Source: Bacteroidales bacterium UBA6248 (lineage in GTDB: Bacteria > Bacteroidota > Bacteroidia > Bacteroidales > Lentimicrobiaceae). From it: a DNA stretch of 12,029 nt. A program made the position numbers and the translations under genes. The stretch lies in the NCBI GenBank assembly GCA_002441345.1, contig DJVU01000061.1, positions 1 through 12,029 of the forward strand, in the 5' to 3' direction. The notes beneath the pieces were generated by a model. The model saw only the letters and a program-made list of their open reading frames with translations. It made no database searches and was not told the DNA's origin. Positions 1 to 6,425 of this stretch are shown here, piece by piece. The first letter of the stretch is position 1; the number at the start of each line of letters is the position of its first letter.

Positions 1-40
1 CGGGAGTCATAATGAAAACGGTTTCATAGTTTTTCAACAT
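1..40 (-). CDS. rpsF: 30S ribosomal protein S6 (bS6), 5' end only
   Basis: Only the first 13 codons are in the window; the gene continues beyond base 1. From the ATG at base 40 the minus strand reads MLKNYETVFIMTP. This matches the characteristic bS6 N-terminus, in which a YE(T/I)VFI(L/M) strand is followed by TP. bS6 binds the central domain of 16S rRNA with bS18 in the small subunit. A phylum-type promoter about 45 bases upstream of the ATG supports this start and gives a leader of roughly 40 nt. In most bacteria rpsR and rplI follow rpsF; that part is outside the window. The identification rests on a short peptide but a distinctive one. Confidence 0.8.
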   Translation of the reverse strand, partial: MLKNYETVFIMTP

Positions 41-86
41 CTGCGTTAGGTTTAATTAATAATTCATGGTGTTTTAAAACGGACTG

Positions 87-120
87 CAAAAGTACAAAAA
101 AATCTGATTTCCAAAGCAAA
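87..120 (-). promoter_or_regulatory. Bacteroidetes-type promoter of rpsF
   Basis: On the minus strand TACTTTTG (bases 87-94) fits the -7 consensus TAnnTTTG exactly. Two TTTG copies lie upstream, at 112-115 (spacer 17) and 117-120 (spacer 22); either could be the -33 element. The expected transcription start is near base 80. Confidence 0.7.
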
Positions 121-225
121 TAAGCAATTCATTTTAATAATGCTGCTAATTAGAGGAATAATTGGTTATTTGATGTGGGAGTTAAAGATGCACTATGTAA
201 TTTGCAGAGTATTGTATGAAGAATT

Positions 226-318
226 CCACAGAGATTCCAGGTGAAGTCACAGAAGTTCACAGAGTGTTGCATTTTTCTCTGTGTTTCTCAGTGAAACCTC
301 CGTGTGCTCTGTGTAACC
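226..318. repeat. imperfect inverted repeat of CACAGAG type
   Basis: The left arm contains ccacagag (226-233), cacagaag and ttcacagag. The right arm contains the complements ctctgtgtt, ctcagtgaa and ctctgtgtaacc (307-318). The two arms align as an imperfect palindrome of about 40 bases each around a short T-rich centre near 270-277. CACAGAG-rich palindromic elements of this kind occur as dispersed intergenic repeats in many Bacteroidetes and other environmental genomes (recalled, not searched). A short plus-strand reading frame through it reads like the spurious proteins these repeats generate, so I do not call a gene. Confidence 0.6.
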
Positions 319-334
319 GCTTATTTTGCAAAGA

Positions 335-358
335 TCCCGCAAATCACATTTTACGGGA
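335..358 (-). terminator. possible weak hairpin terminator downstream of wecB
   Basis: Bases 335-343 and 350-358 form a 9-bp stem with a 6-base loop when transcribed from the minus strand; one pair is G-U. It is followed by UCUUUG rather than a clean U-run, so it is a poor intrinsic terminator. On the plus strand the wobble becomes an A-C mismatch, which favours the minus-strand reading. It lies about 220 bases beyond the wecB-like stop codon. Confidence 0.3.
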
Positions 359-578
359 GTATCATGATCATAATTACATCAAATGTCTTTTAAAATTTTC
401 TGATTCGGTAAAAATACTCCAATACTGAATAAAATCCGGCAGTAGACTTTTTTGTTTAGCGGGCCCCAATCCATAATTATTTCGTTCCCGGCCTTCTTCG
501 TCTGACCTGAAAGATCGTATACATTCGAACTTCTAAGGTTAGAAAAATACCAGGGTGCATGGGAGACATATCCCCGCT
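359..578. other. intergenic stretch with no supportable gene
   Basis: AT-rich sequence between the wecB-like stop codon and the hairpin. A minus-strand open frame runs from inside the epimerase gene to base 379. Its upstream half is a shadow of that gene, and its last roughly 65 codons resemble nothing I recognise. No RNA gene or good promoter is seen. A decayed gene remnant cannot be excluded. Confidence 0.4.
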
Positions 579-1730
579 TTATGGCCTGGCTGCTTTCAGG
601 ATTTCGTTGCATATAAATTCCGCCGCCCTGCCATCGCCGAAAACGGCCGGAAAGTTCACCGGCGGATGATCGAGGAATTGCTCCAGGGCCTGAAGCAAGC
701 GGACGACATCTGCATCGGCTACAATTCCGGCTCCTGCATCTGTAATTTCCGTCCATTCCGTTTCGGAGCGGGCAATTACACAAGGCTTTTCAAAGAAATA
801 GGCTTCCTTCTGCACCCCTCCCGAATCCGTCAGTATCAAGCGGGCGTTCTTTTCAAGGCGGGTCATATCCAGAAATGAAACCGGCGGAACGATCCTGATC
901 AGATGATTTCCATCGACCGAAGCAGATACGTGTGGAGAAAAATTCCGGCTGATTAATCCGGAAGTGCGCGGATGCAAAGGCAGCACCACCTGAAGCTGCC
1001 GCCGGCGGCTGATTATGTCAAGGGCTTCGAAGATGCCATTCAATCGCTCGGGGATATCGGTGTTGTTGTCGCGGTGAATGGTAGAAAGCAGGTAATTCCC
1101 CGGTTCAAGGCCCAGGTCTTCAAGTATCCGTGACTTTTGCTCAGCCAATTCCGAAAAGTGAAGGCTGTTGTCGTACATCACATCCCCGCAATGATAGATT
1201 TTCGGATTGTCAATGGTAAAGGGGGGCCGGGCCGAAGCATTAAATCCTTCGCGCAGCAGGTTGGCGAATCCGGTGGCAGTCGGACTGAACAGCAGCGTGG
1301 AAGCATGGTCGCACATAATGCGGTTGATCTCCTCGGGCATTGATTTATTAAATGAACGCAGTCCCGCTTCTATATGGGCAATGGGAACATGCATTTTGGA
1401 TGCCGCGACCGCGCCGGCAAGTGTTGAGTTGGTATCGCCGTAAAGGACCAGCATATCAGGCCTTTCCCGTGTCAGAATTTCTTCAATTCCCTGTATCATG
1501 CGGGCTGTCTGAACACCATGTGGTCCGCTGCCGACCCCAAGGTTATAATCCGGTTGCGGGATACCCAGTTCATCAAAAAAGACCTGCGACATATTGTTAT
1601 CGTAATGCTGGCCGGTATGAACTATGACCTCCCGGATGCGGCCGGAAAAAGCACCTGCAATGGCCCGGCTTAGTGCTGCGGCTTTAATTATCTGTGGCCG
1701 GGCGCCAATCACGGTCAGTATCTTTAGCAT
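579..1730 (-). CDS. wecB: UDP-N-acetylglucosamine 2-epimerase, non-hydrolysing (WecB/WbpI type)
   Basis: Cytoplasmic enzyme that inverts C2 of a UDP-HexNAc sugar, classically UDP-GlcNAc to UDP-ManNAc, for surface polysaccharide synthesis. At 383 aa it has the usual family length with a GT-B fold. Visible motifs are GARPQIIKAA (9-18), HTGQHYD (38-44), YGDTNST (97-103), HIEAGLRS (119-126), MPEEINRIMCDH (131-142), HPRT (253-256) and TDSGGVQKEA (301-310). Two positions depart from the E. coli WecB pattern: the usual HRxEN is HRDNN (219-223), and the C-terminal signature is RSETEWTE (321-328). The ETEW form is what I recall from WbpI-like 2-epimerases acting on diacetamido-uronic acids, so the exact substrate is open. 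radC ends 62 bases upstream and no convincing promoter lies between, so the two are probably cotranscribed. No sugar dehydrogenase or glycosyltransferase is adjacent. The ATG at 1730 gives the canonical N-terminus. Confidence 0.9.
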   Translation of the reverse strand: MLKILTVIGARPQIIKAAALSRAIAGAFSGRIREVIVHTGQHYDNNMSQVFFDELGIPQPDYNLGVGSGPHGVQTARMIQGIEEILTRERPDMLVLYGDTNSTLAGAVAASKMHVPIAHIEAGLRSFNKSMPEEINRIMCDHASTLLFSPTATGFANLLREGFNASARPPFTIDNPKIYHCGDVMYDNSLHFSELAEQKSRILEDLGLEPGNYLLSTIHRDNNTDIPERLNGIFEALDIISRRRQLQVVLPLHPRTSGLISRNFSPHVSASVDGNHLIRIVPPVSFLDMTRLEKNARLILTDSGGVQKEAYFFEKPCVIARSETEWTEITDAGAGIVADADVVRLLQALEQFLDHPPVNFPAVFGDGRAAEFICNEILKAARP

Positions 1731-1792
1731 ACAAATATCGGTTTAAACAGGCATTGCAACAGATGCAGAAGTCAAAAGAAACATTAACGGGA

Positions 1793-2491
1793 TTACAGCA
1801 TGCCTTCATCTGCAAAGCTATAATATTTTTCATCGCCAATGATCAGATGATCAAGAACCGGAAGGTCGAGCATCTGTCCGGCATCCTTCATTTTACGGGT
1901 CAGCCGTATATCGGCATCACTTGGGCGCAACTGACCCGACGGGTGGTTATGACACAATATGAGGGAAGCGGCATTATGCTGAAGTGCAAGTTTAAATATT
2001 TTCTTGGGATCGGCAACGGTTCCTGCCTGTCCGCCTTCGCTTACCGACAGGAGGGCAATTTTTCTGTTTGCCCGGTTGAGCATCAGAATCCAGAACTCTT
2101 CGTACAGGTTATCGGCGAAGTTCGGATAAAAAATTTCAAAGGCGTCGCGGCTGGAGGTAATCTGCTTTCGGGCCGGCACTTCGGCACTTCTGCGCCTGTA
2201 GCCAAGTTCCAGGGCGGCTATAATACTTAGGGCTTTGGCATCGCCCATACCTTTAATTTTTTTGAGTTCGACGCTGCTCATGCCGGACAATTCGATAAGA
2301 TTATTCCCGGCTTTCGCCAGAAGTTCCCGAGCAAGTTCTACGGCCGAGGCATCGCGCGTACCTGAACGAAGTAAAATGGCCAGGAGTTCGGCATCGCTTA
2401 GTGCCTCCTTCCCTTTCAGGATCAGTTTCTCTCTGGGCTTATCGTCTTCAGCCCATTGCCGGATTGGTATACGTATATAGTCATTTTCCAT
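1793..2491 (-). CDS. radC: RadC family JAB/MPN-domain protein
   Basis: Full-length (232 aa) member of the RadC/UPF0758 family. Residues about 1-100 form the N-terminal UPF0758 region with a helix-hairpin-helix segment (GMSSVELKKIKGMGDAKA, about 70-87). The C-terminal part is the metalloprotease-like JAB domain. The JAMM metal ligands are visible as HNHPSG (181-186) followed by PSDAD (190-194), with an upstream acidic EEF (131-133). The old link to radiation repair has been withdrawn for E. coli RadC, and the molecular function is unknown; no nuclease or protease activity should be assumed. It sits downstream of the rpsT terminator and upstream of the epimerase gene. The start codon abuts a perfect 10-bp inverted repeat (2491-2518). 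No TAnnTTTG promoter was found upstream, so expression may depend on read-through from rpsT or on an atypical promoter. Confidence 0.93.
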   Translation of the reverse strand: MENDYIRIPIRQWAEDDKPREKLILKGKEALSDAELLAILLRSGTRDASAVELARELLAKAGNNLIELSGMSSVELKKIKGMGDAKALSIIAALELGYRRRSAEVPARKQITSSRDAFEIFYPNFADNLYEEFWILMLNRANRKIALLSVSEGGQAGTVADPKKIFKLALQHNAASLILCHNHPSGQLRPSDADIRLTRKMKDAGQMLDLPVLDHLIIGDEKYYSFADEGML

Positions 2492-2518
2492 ATATTAGCT
2501 ATTTTTTCAGCTAATATA
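2491..2518. promoter_or_regulatory. perfect inverted repeat abutting the radC start codon
   Basis: Arms tatattagct (2491-2500) and agctaatata (2509-2518) are exact reverse complements separated by 8 bases. On the minus strand the second arm ends on the A of the radC ATG. It could be an operator for a dimeric regulator or an mRNA hairpin blocking translation initiation. It is too AT-rich and lacks a following U-run, so it is not a terminator. Confidence 0.5.
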
Positions 2519-2564
2519 ATCCAGGGAAATGAATCCTGAAAGTGAAAAATGACGGGGATTACAT

Positions 2565-2597
2565 AAAAAAAAAGCCCCGCGGCCAGAGACCCGGGGC
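2565..2597 (-). terminator. intrinsic terminator of the tRNA-Glu/rpsT transcript
   Basis: On the minus strand GCCCCG and CGGGGC (bases 2592-2597 and 2574-2579) form a 6-bp GC stem, followed directly by nine T residues (2565-2573). The first stem base is 21 bases past the rpsT stop codon. There is no T-run on the other side, so it works only for leftward transcription. Confidence 0.85.
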
Positions 2598-2618
2598 AAG
2601 AAAAAATCTAATAAATGC

Positions 2619-2873
2619 TTAAGCCATTTTATTGACCATTCGTGTAAGTTTCGACTTCAGGTTACCGGCTTTATTCTTGTGAATAATCGTACGCTTGGCA
2701 AGTTTGTCAATCATCGAAATAAGCTTTGGCAGCTTGTCAGCAGCTTCGGCTTTATTATCAAGAGCCCTGAATTTACGCACTGCATTACGCATGGTTTTAG
2801 CATAATACCTGTTGCGAATGCGGCGGGTTTCATTCGCCCGAATCCTTTTGAGTGCAGATTTGTGATTTGCCAT
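2619..2873 (-). CDS. rpsT: 30S ribosomal protein S20 (bS20)
   Basis: Primary-binding small-subunit protein that contacts the 5' domain and helix 44 of 16S rRNA. The 84-aa product begins MANHKSALKRIRANETRR and is dominated by Lys/Arg-rich helix, the expected three-helix bS20 architecture at normal length. The conserved segments RNRYYAKTMRNAVRKFR and the C-terminal AKRTIIHKNKAGNLKSKLTR are intact. The ATG lies only 20 bases after the 3' end of tRNA-Glu, with no promoter between them. The phylum-type promoter upstream of the tRNA therefore probably drives both, and a strong terminator follows. The rpsT mRNA 5' end would then be created by tRNA 3' processing, leaving a roughly 20-nt AT-rich leader without a clear Shine-Dalgarno sequence. 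Confidence 0.96.
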   Translation of the reverse strand: MANHKSALKRIRANETRRIRNRYYAKTMRNAVRKFRALDNKAEAADKLPKLISMIDKLAKRTIIHKNKAGNLKSKLTRMVNKMA

Positions 2874-2893
2874 TTCGTTTAATCAATTTTAAG

Positions 2894-2965
2894 CAGTCCG
2901 TAGGGGAATCGAACCCCTGTTACCAGGATGAAAACCTGGCGTCCTAACCCCTAGACGAACGGACC
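2894..2965 (-). tRNA. tRNA-Glu (anticodon TTC)
   Basis: The minus strand folds into a complete cloverleaf of 72 nt. The acceptor pair is GGTCCGT/ACGGACT with a G1-U72 wobble, the anticodon stem CCAGG/CCTGG encloses loop TTTTCAT (anticodon TTC), and the T arm is GGGG-TTCGATT-CCCC. The discriminator base is G73. CCA is not encoded, unlike the four tRNAs at the right end. It is the first gene of a transcript with rpsT. Confidence 0.95.
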
Positions 2966-2987
2966 GTAGGTGTTTCTTTAGGGACTG

Positions 2988-3018
2988 CAAATGTACAACT
3001 ATTTTTTAATCCTCCAAA
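2988..3018 (-). promoter_or_regulatory. consensus promoter of the tRNA-Glu/rpsT operon
   Basis: On the minus strand TTTG (3015-3018), a 19-base spacer and TACATTTG (2988-2995) match the Bacteroidetes TTTG-N19-TAnnTTTG consensus at every fixed position. The expected start is near base 2981, about 16 bases before the mature tRNA. Confidence 0.85.
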
Positions 3019-3108
3019 CAGTCGATAAAAATTTTTGAAGATTTTTTTTACCTGCAATTTCCGGCTGTTTTGAACAAGGACTTATGCAACAATTCAAGCA
3101 ATTGAAAT

Positions 3109-3807
3109 TCAATGATCTTCAGGCTTAAATTCTTCATGATCAGCTTGAAAACGGAAGCCCAGCCTTTTGCCCGTTTTAAGCTTCATATTTTCAAGGGAAG
3201 CCTGCATTTCGAACACCGTAACTTCTTTGACCTGCTCGTAAGGAGGGGTCAGCAAGTCGAAGTTAATCGTGTATAATACAGAGGATTCCACTACCTGCCT
3301 GGCCGATTCACGGTTTATCACTGAAGTGGAAAAATTGTTAAACAGCATTCCGATTTCGCGTTTCCCCTCAATAAAATAATGTCTGTCCTTATTAACAAAC
3401 ACCCTTCCGATCATATATCCCACGTCGTTAATGCGGTTATACCGGAACGAATCTGCCAGAAAGTTGTAAATATTAATAACACCGCAGTATGACCGGTCCT
3501 TATCTTCGTTGATGTAGGTTGTTTTCATAACTTCATGCATACGGGAGAACTCGAAGATGTTTGTATGCATCATAAAGATAAGTACATCCCCGCCAAACCG
3601 TAACTCCAGCTCAAACTCCCCCCTGTCGCGGTATTCAAAAGGTATCAGCTGCTGATTTCCGTTGTATTTTTCCTGATACTCAGCAACCATTTCCAGTATA
3701 ACACTTTTAAAAAGCTTAAACGTGGAGAGGGTTATCTGATAAACGTCTTGTTTTAACCTGGATTTATTACGCAGGATGTCAAAAAGTTCGGAATCTGGCT
3801 GGCTCAT
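3109..3807 (-). CDS. conserved-looking protein of unknown function
   Basis: I do not recognise the family. From the ATG at 3807 the product has 232 aa, starting MSQPDSELFDILRNKSRLKQ. It has no signal peptide, lipobox or hydrophobic membrane segment, so it is probably cytoplasmic. The N-terminal third is helical and charged. A central region rich in aromatic and beta-prone residues follows, including FELELRFGGDVLIFMMHTNIFEF. Next comes a segment with CGVINIYNFLADSFRYN and IGRVFVNKDRHYFIEGKRE. The C-terminal tail is acidic (EEFKPEDH). The reading frame extends eight codons further to a TTG at 3831, but a promoter -7 element at 3837-3844 would place transcription initiation at about that TTG, so the ATG is preferred. 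It appears monocistronic: its own promoter lies upstream, and the tRNA-Glu promoter starts about 90 bases downstream. Confidence 0.8.
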   Translation of the reverse strand: MSQPDSELFDILRNKSRLKQDVYQITLSTFKLFKSVILEMVAEYQEKYNGNQQLIPFEYRDRGEFELELRFGGDVLIFMMHTNIFEFSRMHEVMKTTYINEDKDRSYCGVINIYNFLADSFRYNRINDVGYMIGRVFVNKDRHYFIEGKREIGMLFNNFSTSVINRESARQVVESSVLYTINFDLLTPPYEQVKEVTVFEMQASLENMKLKTGKRLGFRFQADHEEFKPEDH

Positions 3808-3836
3808 TGTGTTGCTGTTTATACTATCCAAGCATA

Positions 3837-3867
3837 CAAACGTACGTCATTCCGTAATTAATACCAA
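3837..3867 (-). promoter_or_regulatory. promoter of the unknown-function gene
   Basis: On the minus strand TACGTTTG (3837-3844) matches the -7 consensus TAnnTTTG. TTG (3865-3867) lies 20 bases upstream as a -33 element. The predicted start near 3830 leaves a leader of about 24 nt before the ATG at 3807. Confidence 0.65.
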
Positions 3868-3912
3868 CGATAATATTTTTTTTATGATAAATGGGACGAA
3901 ACTATTGCTCCG

Positions 3913-5499
3913 TCAATAGGTATCTTCGGTACCGGAAGCGGGGGTGAACGACTTGCCTGCAATCGCCAGAGCCACACGCTGTCCGTCCATGGCCGATGAA
4001 ACAATGCCTCCTGCATATCCCGCTCCTTCGCCGCAGGGGTAAAGTCCTTTCATCTGGGGATGCATCAGGCTGTTTTCGTCGCGCAGAATGCGGACCGGTG
4101 ACGAAGTCCTTGATTCCACAGCAGTAAGCACCGCCTCATTGGTAAGATATCCTTTCATCTTACGATCGAAAGCCTCAAAAGCCATCCTGAGTCTGTCCGT
4201 AACAAATGCCGGCAGAATCTCTTTCAGCTCAACACTTACAAGGCCCGGGTGGTATGAGCACGCAGGAAGGGTATTAGAGAAGACGTCGTTCATAAAATCG
4301 ACCATTCTCTGTGCCGGGGATCCGAAGGATTCTCCGCCCGCCCGCCAGGCTTTGTTTTCTATTTCCTGTTGCAGACGCAACGCGGCAAAAGGCCCGTCTT
4401 CCCTGTACGAAAGCCAGTCGGATTCCTCCACCGCAACAACGATTCCGCTGTTGGCATATGCGGAATTCCGTTTCGAATTCGACATACCGTTTACAACCAT
4501 TTCTCCTTCTGCAGTTGCTGCCGGTACAATTGTACCTCCCGGACACATGCAGAACGAGAATACTCCTCTTCCTCCGGCCTGGGTTACCAGGCTGTAGGAT
4601 GCGGCCGGAATATGTTCGCCACGGTCCGGCATGCGATATTGTATGGAATCGATCAATTGCTGGGGATGTTCAATCCGGATGCCCAGGGCGAAAGGCTTGG
4701 CTTCAATCAGCAAACCATGATCCATCAGCATTTGATATACATCTCTGGCTGAGTGTCCGGTTGCAAGGATCACCCGTGGTGCCATAAACTCCTGTCCGTT
4801 CTGATCAACCACTCCCTTTATCTTACCCCTGGCAGTGATGAGCCGGGAAACCCTGCAGTTAAAATAAAATTCACCGCCCGATTCAAGGATGGTTCTGCGG
4901 ATGCTTGCAATGATATTAGGAAGCTTATCGGTGCCAATATGGGCGTGTGCATCGATAAGTATGTCGTCGGGAGCTCCGTGTTCAACAAGGGTACGCAGCA
5001 CCGAAGCAACATCACCGCGCTTGGTGGAGCGTGTATAGAGTTTGCCGTCGCTGTATGTGCCGGCTCCTCCTTCTCCAAAACAGTAGTTGGAATCGCCGTT
5101 AAGGCGTTCACCCCTGTTTAGCAACGAAATATCGTACTTTCGTGATTTTACATCTTTTCCCCTTTCCAGGATGACCGGTCTGAAACCATTGCCGATCAGC
5201 GAAAGCGCAGCAAACAATCCTGCCGGGCCGGCTCCGACAATAATCACGGGAGGCCGGTGACTTACATCGGGAAAGCTTCTTTTTAGTATTCTTTCTTCCT
5301 GCGGGAAGTGTTCGCCTATGTAAATTTCTGCTTTGAGTCGGAAAACAACTTTTTGTCTGGCATCCAGCGATCGTTTCAACGGCTGAATGTGATATATCCT
5401 GCCTTTGGGAATTCCCAGCAGGGATGCGGCATGGTGTTTCCAGCGTGCCGGATCCCCGGCATCGGCCGGATTTAACTTCATCTCCAGAATTTTTCGCAT
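3913..5499 (-). CDS. FAD-dependent dehydrogenase (COG2509 type)
   Basis: A 528-aa NAD(P)/FAD-dependent oxidoreductase of the uncharacterised COG2509 group; physiological substrate unknown. The N-terminal 80 residues form the small domain typical of the group (PLKRSLDARQK, 40-50). The dinucleotide-binding motif VGAGPAG is at 88-94, with the FAD-ribose acidic end LERG at 111-114. Further motifs are FGEGGAGTYSDGKLYTR (141-157), ATGHSARD (246-253), SFCMCPGG (315-322) and the C-terminal FAD motif GLYPCGEGAGYAGGI (485-499). No membrane segment or signal peptide is seen, so it should be soluble and cytoplasmic. The gene starts 86 bases after porT on the same strand, with no promoter match between them, so it is probably the last gene of the hldE-porT transcript. 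The ATG at 5499 gives the expected N-terminal length. Family confidence is high; function is unresolved. Confidence 0.9.
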   Translation of the reverse strand: MRKILEMKLNPADAGDPARWKHHAASLLGIPKGRIYHIQPLKRSLDARQKVVFRLKAEIYIGEHFPQEERILKRSFPDVSHRPPVIIVGAGPAGLFAALSLIGNGFRPVILERGKDVKSRKYDISLLNRGERLNGDSNYCFGEGGAGTYSDGKLYTRSTKRGDVASVLRTLVEHGAPDDILIDAHAHIGTDKLPNIIASIRRTILESGGEFYFNCRVSRLITARGKIKGVVDQNGQEFMAPRVILATGHSARDVYQMLMDHGLLIEAKPFALGIRIEHPQQLIDSIQYRMPDRGEHIPAASYSLVTQAGGRGVFSFCMCPGGTIVPAATAEGEMVVNGMSNSKRNSAYANSGIVVAVEESDWLSYREDGPFAALRLQQEIENKAWRAGGESFGSPAQRMVDFMNDVFSNTLPACSYHPGLVSVELKEILPAFVTDRLRMAFEAFDRKMKGYLTNEAVLTAVESRTSSPVRILRDENSLMHPQMKGLYPCGEGAGYAGGIVSSAMDGQRVALAIAGKSFTPASGTEDTY

Positions 5500-5585
5500 C
5501 AGCAGGATTCGTTCGGAATTATTTCGTGATGGTCTGACTTCCGTTACCGGAATCGCCTTCAGATAATCTTCGCATTAAAACGGAA

Positions 5586-6392
5586 TTACTCAAATGTAAA
5601 AGAGAGGAGGAAAAGCTTGGAATTCAGTTTATCGACCGCTCCGGTATAGATATTTCCCTCACGTTTGAGGATATCGCTTAAACCATACGACATTTTTAAT
5701 TCTATACCGAATTTAAAGAAAGTTGTATAAAAATCGAATCCTGCGCCCAGCTCACCATAGAGATCGCTTCGGTTGAGTGCAACGTAAGTGGTATTGTTTT
5801 CTTCTTTTTTTCTGCTGTCACTGGCCAGGTCGATGGCATATTTCCCTCCTGCCAGCCAGTAGGGACGTACGTTATTTAACCGGCTGCCTTTGTATTTGAT
5901 GTGCAGGGGAAATTCAACAAAAGTGGATTGCAGTTTCTTGTTCACCAGAATGGAATTTGTTGCACCATTAAAGTTGGTGATAATGGCATATTCAAGGTCT
6001 CGTTCGCCGAAAGAGAGGGAAGGAATAAACCGGAGGTCGAAATACTCTCCCATACGAAGATTGGAAACAATACCAATGGTAAAGCCAAATGCAGGTTTAT
6101 GTTCCAGCCCGAACAAACGTGCCGAGTCGGAATATAAATCCGGTGTTTGAAGCGAATTGTAGGTAATGTCCTGAAATCCGGGATTTGTCCGGATGGAAAA
6201 AAGCATCTGGTTCATCCCAAGTATAAATCCGAAATGGTAAGGGGCAAGGTCATACGCAGGCAGGTTTCGCACCTTTATACGCTGTGCGCGGGACTCCTGA
6301 ACGCCCGTTACCAGCATCATCACACCAATAAAAACCGGAATAAGTATCTTTCGCACGTAATTGTTTTTTTGTCTTAACGGGCTTGAAGCCAT
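5586..6392 (-). CDS. porT: PorT family outer-membrane protein (type IX secretion)
   Basis: Predicted 268-aa outer-membrane beta-barrel. PorT is required for secretion of proteins by the Bacteroidetes-specific type IX system, although its exact role in the machine is unclear. A basic N-terminus (KNNYVRK) precedes a hydrophobic stretch (about 16-30) and a likely signal-peptidase I site after SRA (34-36). The mature start, with RNLPAYDLAPYHFGFILGMN (42-61), resembles the PorT signature. The remainder alternates strands and short turns and ends in LLSFTFE, with an aromatic residue one from the end as in many outer-membrane barrels. Length is slightly above the roughly 230-250 aa I recall for the family, through a longer N-terminus. 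The gene follows the heptose kinase by 33 bases on the same strand and probably shares its promoter. Confidence 0.85.
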   Translation of the reverse strand: MASSPLRQKNNYVRKILIPVFIGVMMLVTGVQESRAQRIKVRNLPAYDLAPYHFGFILGMNQMLFSIRTNPGFQDITYNSLQTPDLYSDSARLFGLEHKPAFGFTIGIVSNLRMGEYFDLRFIPSLSFGERDLEYAIITNFNGATNSILVNKKLQSTFVEFPLHIKYKGSRLNNVRPYWLAGGKYAIDLASDSRKKEENNTTYVALNRSDLYGELGAGFDFYTTFFKFGIELKMSYGLSDILKREGNIYTGAVDKLNSKLFLLSFTFE

Positions 6393-6425
6393 TTTATTTT
6401 AAGAGATGTGTTTGCTGCCGTGTTG

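Noticed and set aside
216..428. Plus-strand frame of 70 codons
   Set aside because: It is a translation of the CACAGAG-type palindromic repeat, a common source of false genes.
379..783. Minus-strand open frame of 134 codons overlapping the epimerase gene
   Set aside because: The upstream half lies in the wrong frame of a well-supported gene, and the remainder has no recognisable sequence or promoter.
1731..1792. Possible promoter for the epimerase gene (GATATTTG before the ATG)
   Set aside because: The element has the wrong spacing for TAnnTTTG and sits directly against the start codon, leaving no leader.
1694..2230. Plus-strand frame of 178 codons
   Set aside because: It is antisense to radC, which is full length with its metal-binding motif.
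3085..3105. Hairpin caatt/aattg after the unknown-function gene
   Set aside because: The stem is only 5 bp and AT-rich, with no following U-run, so it is not a credible terminator.
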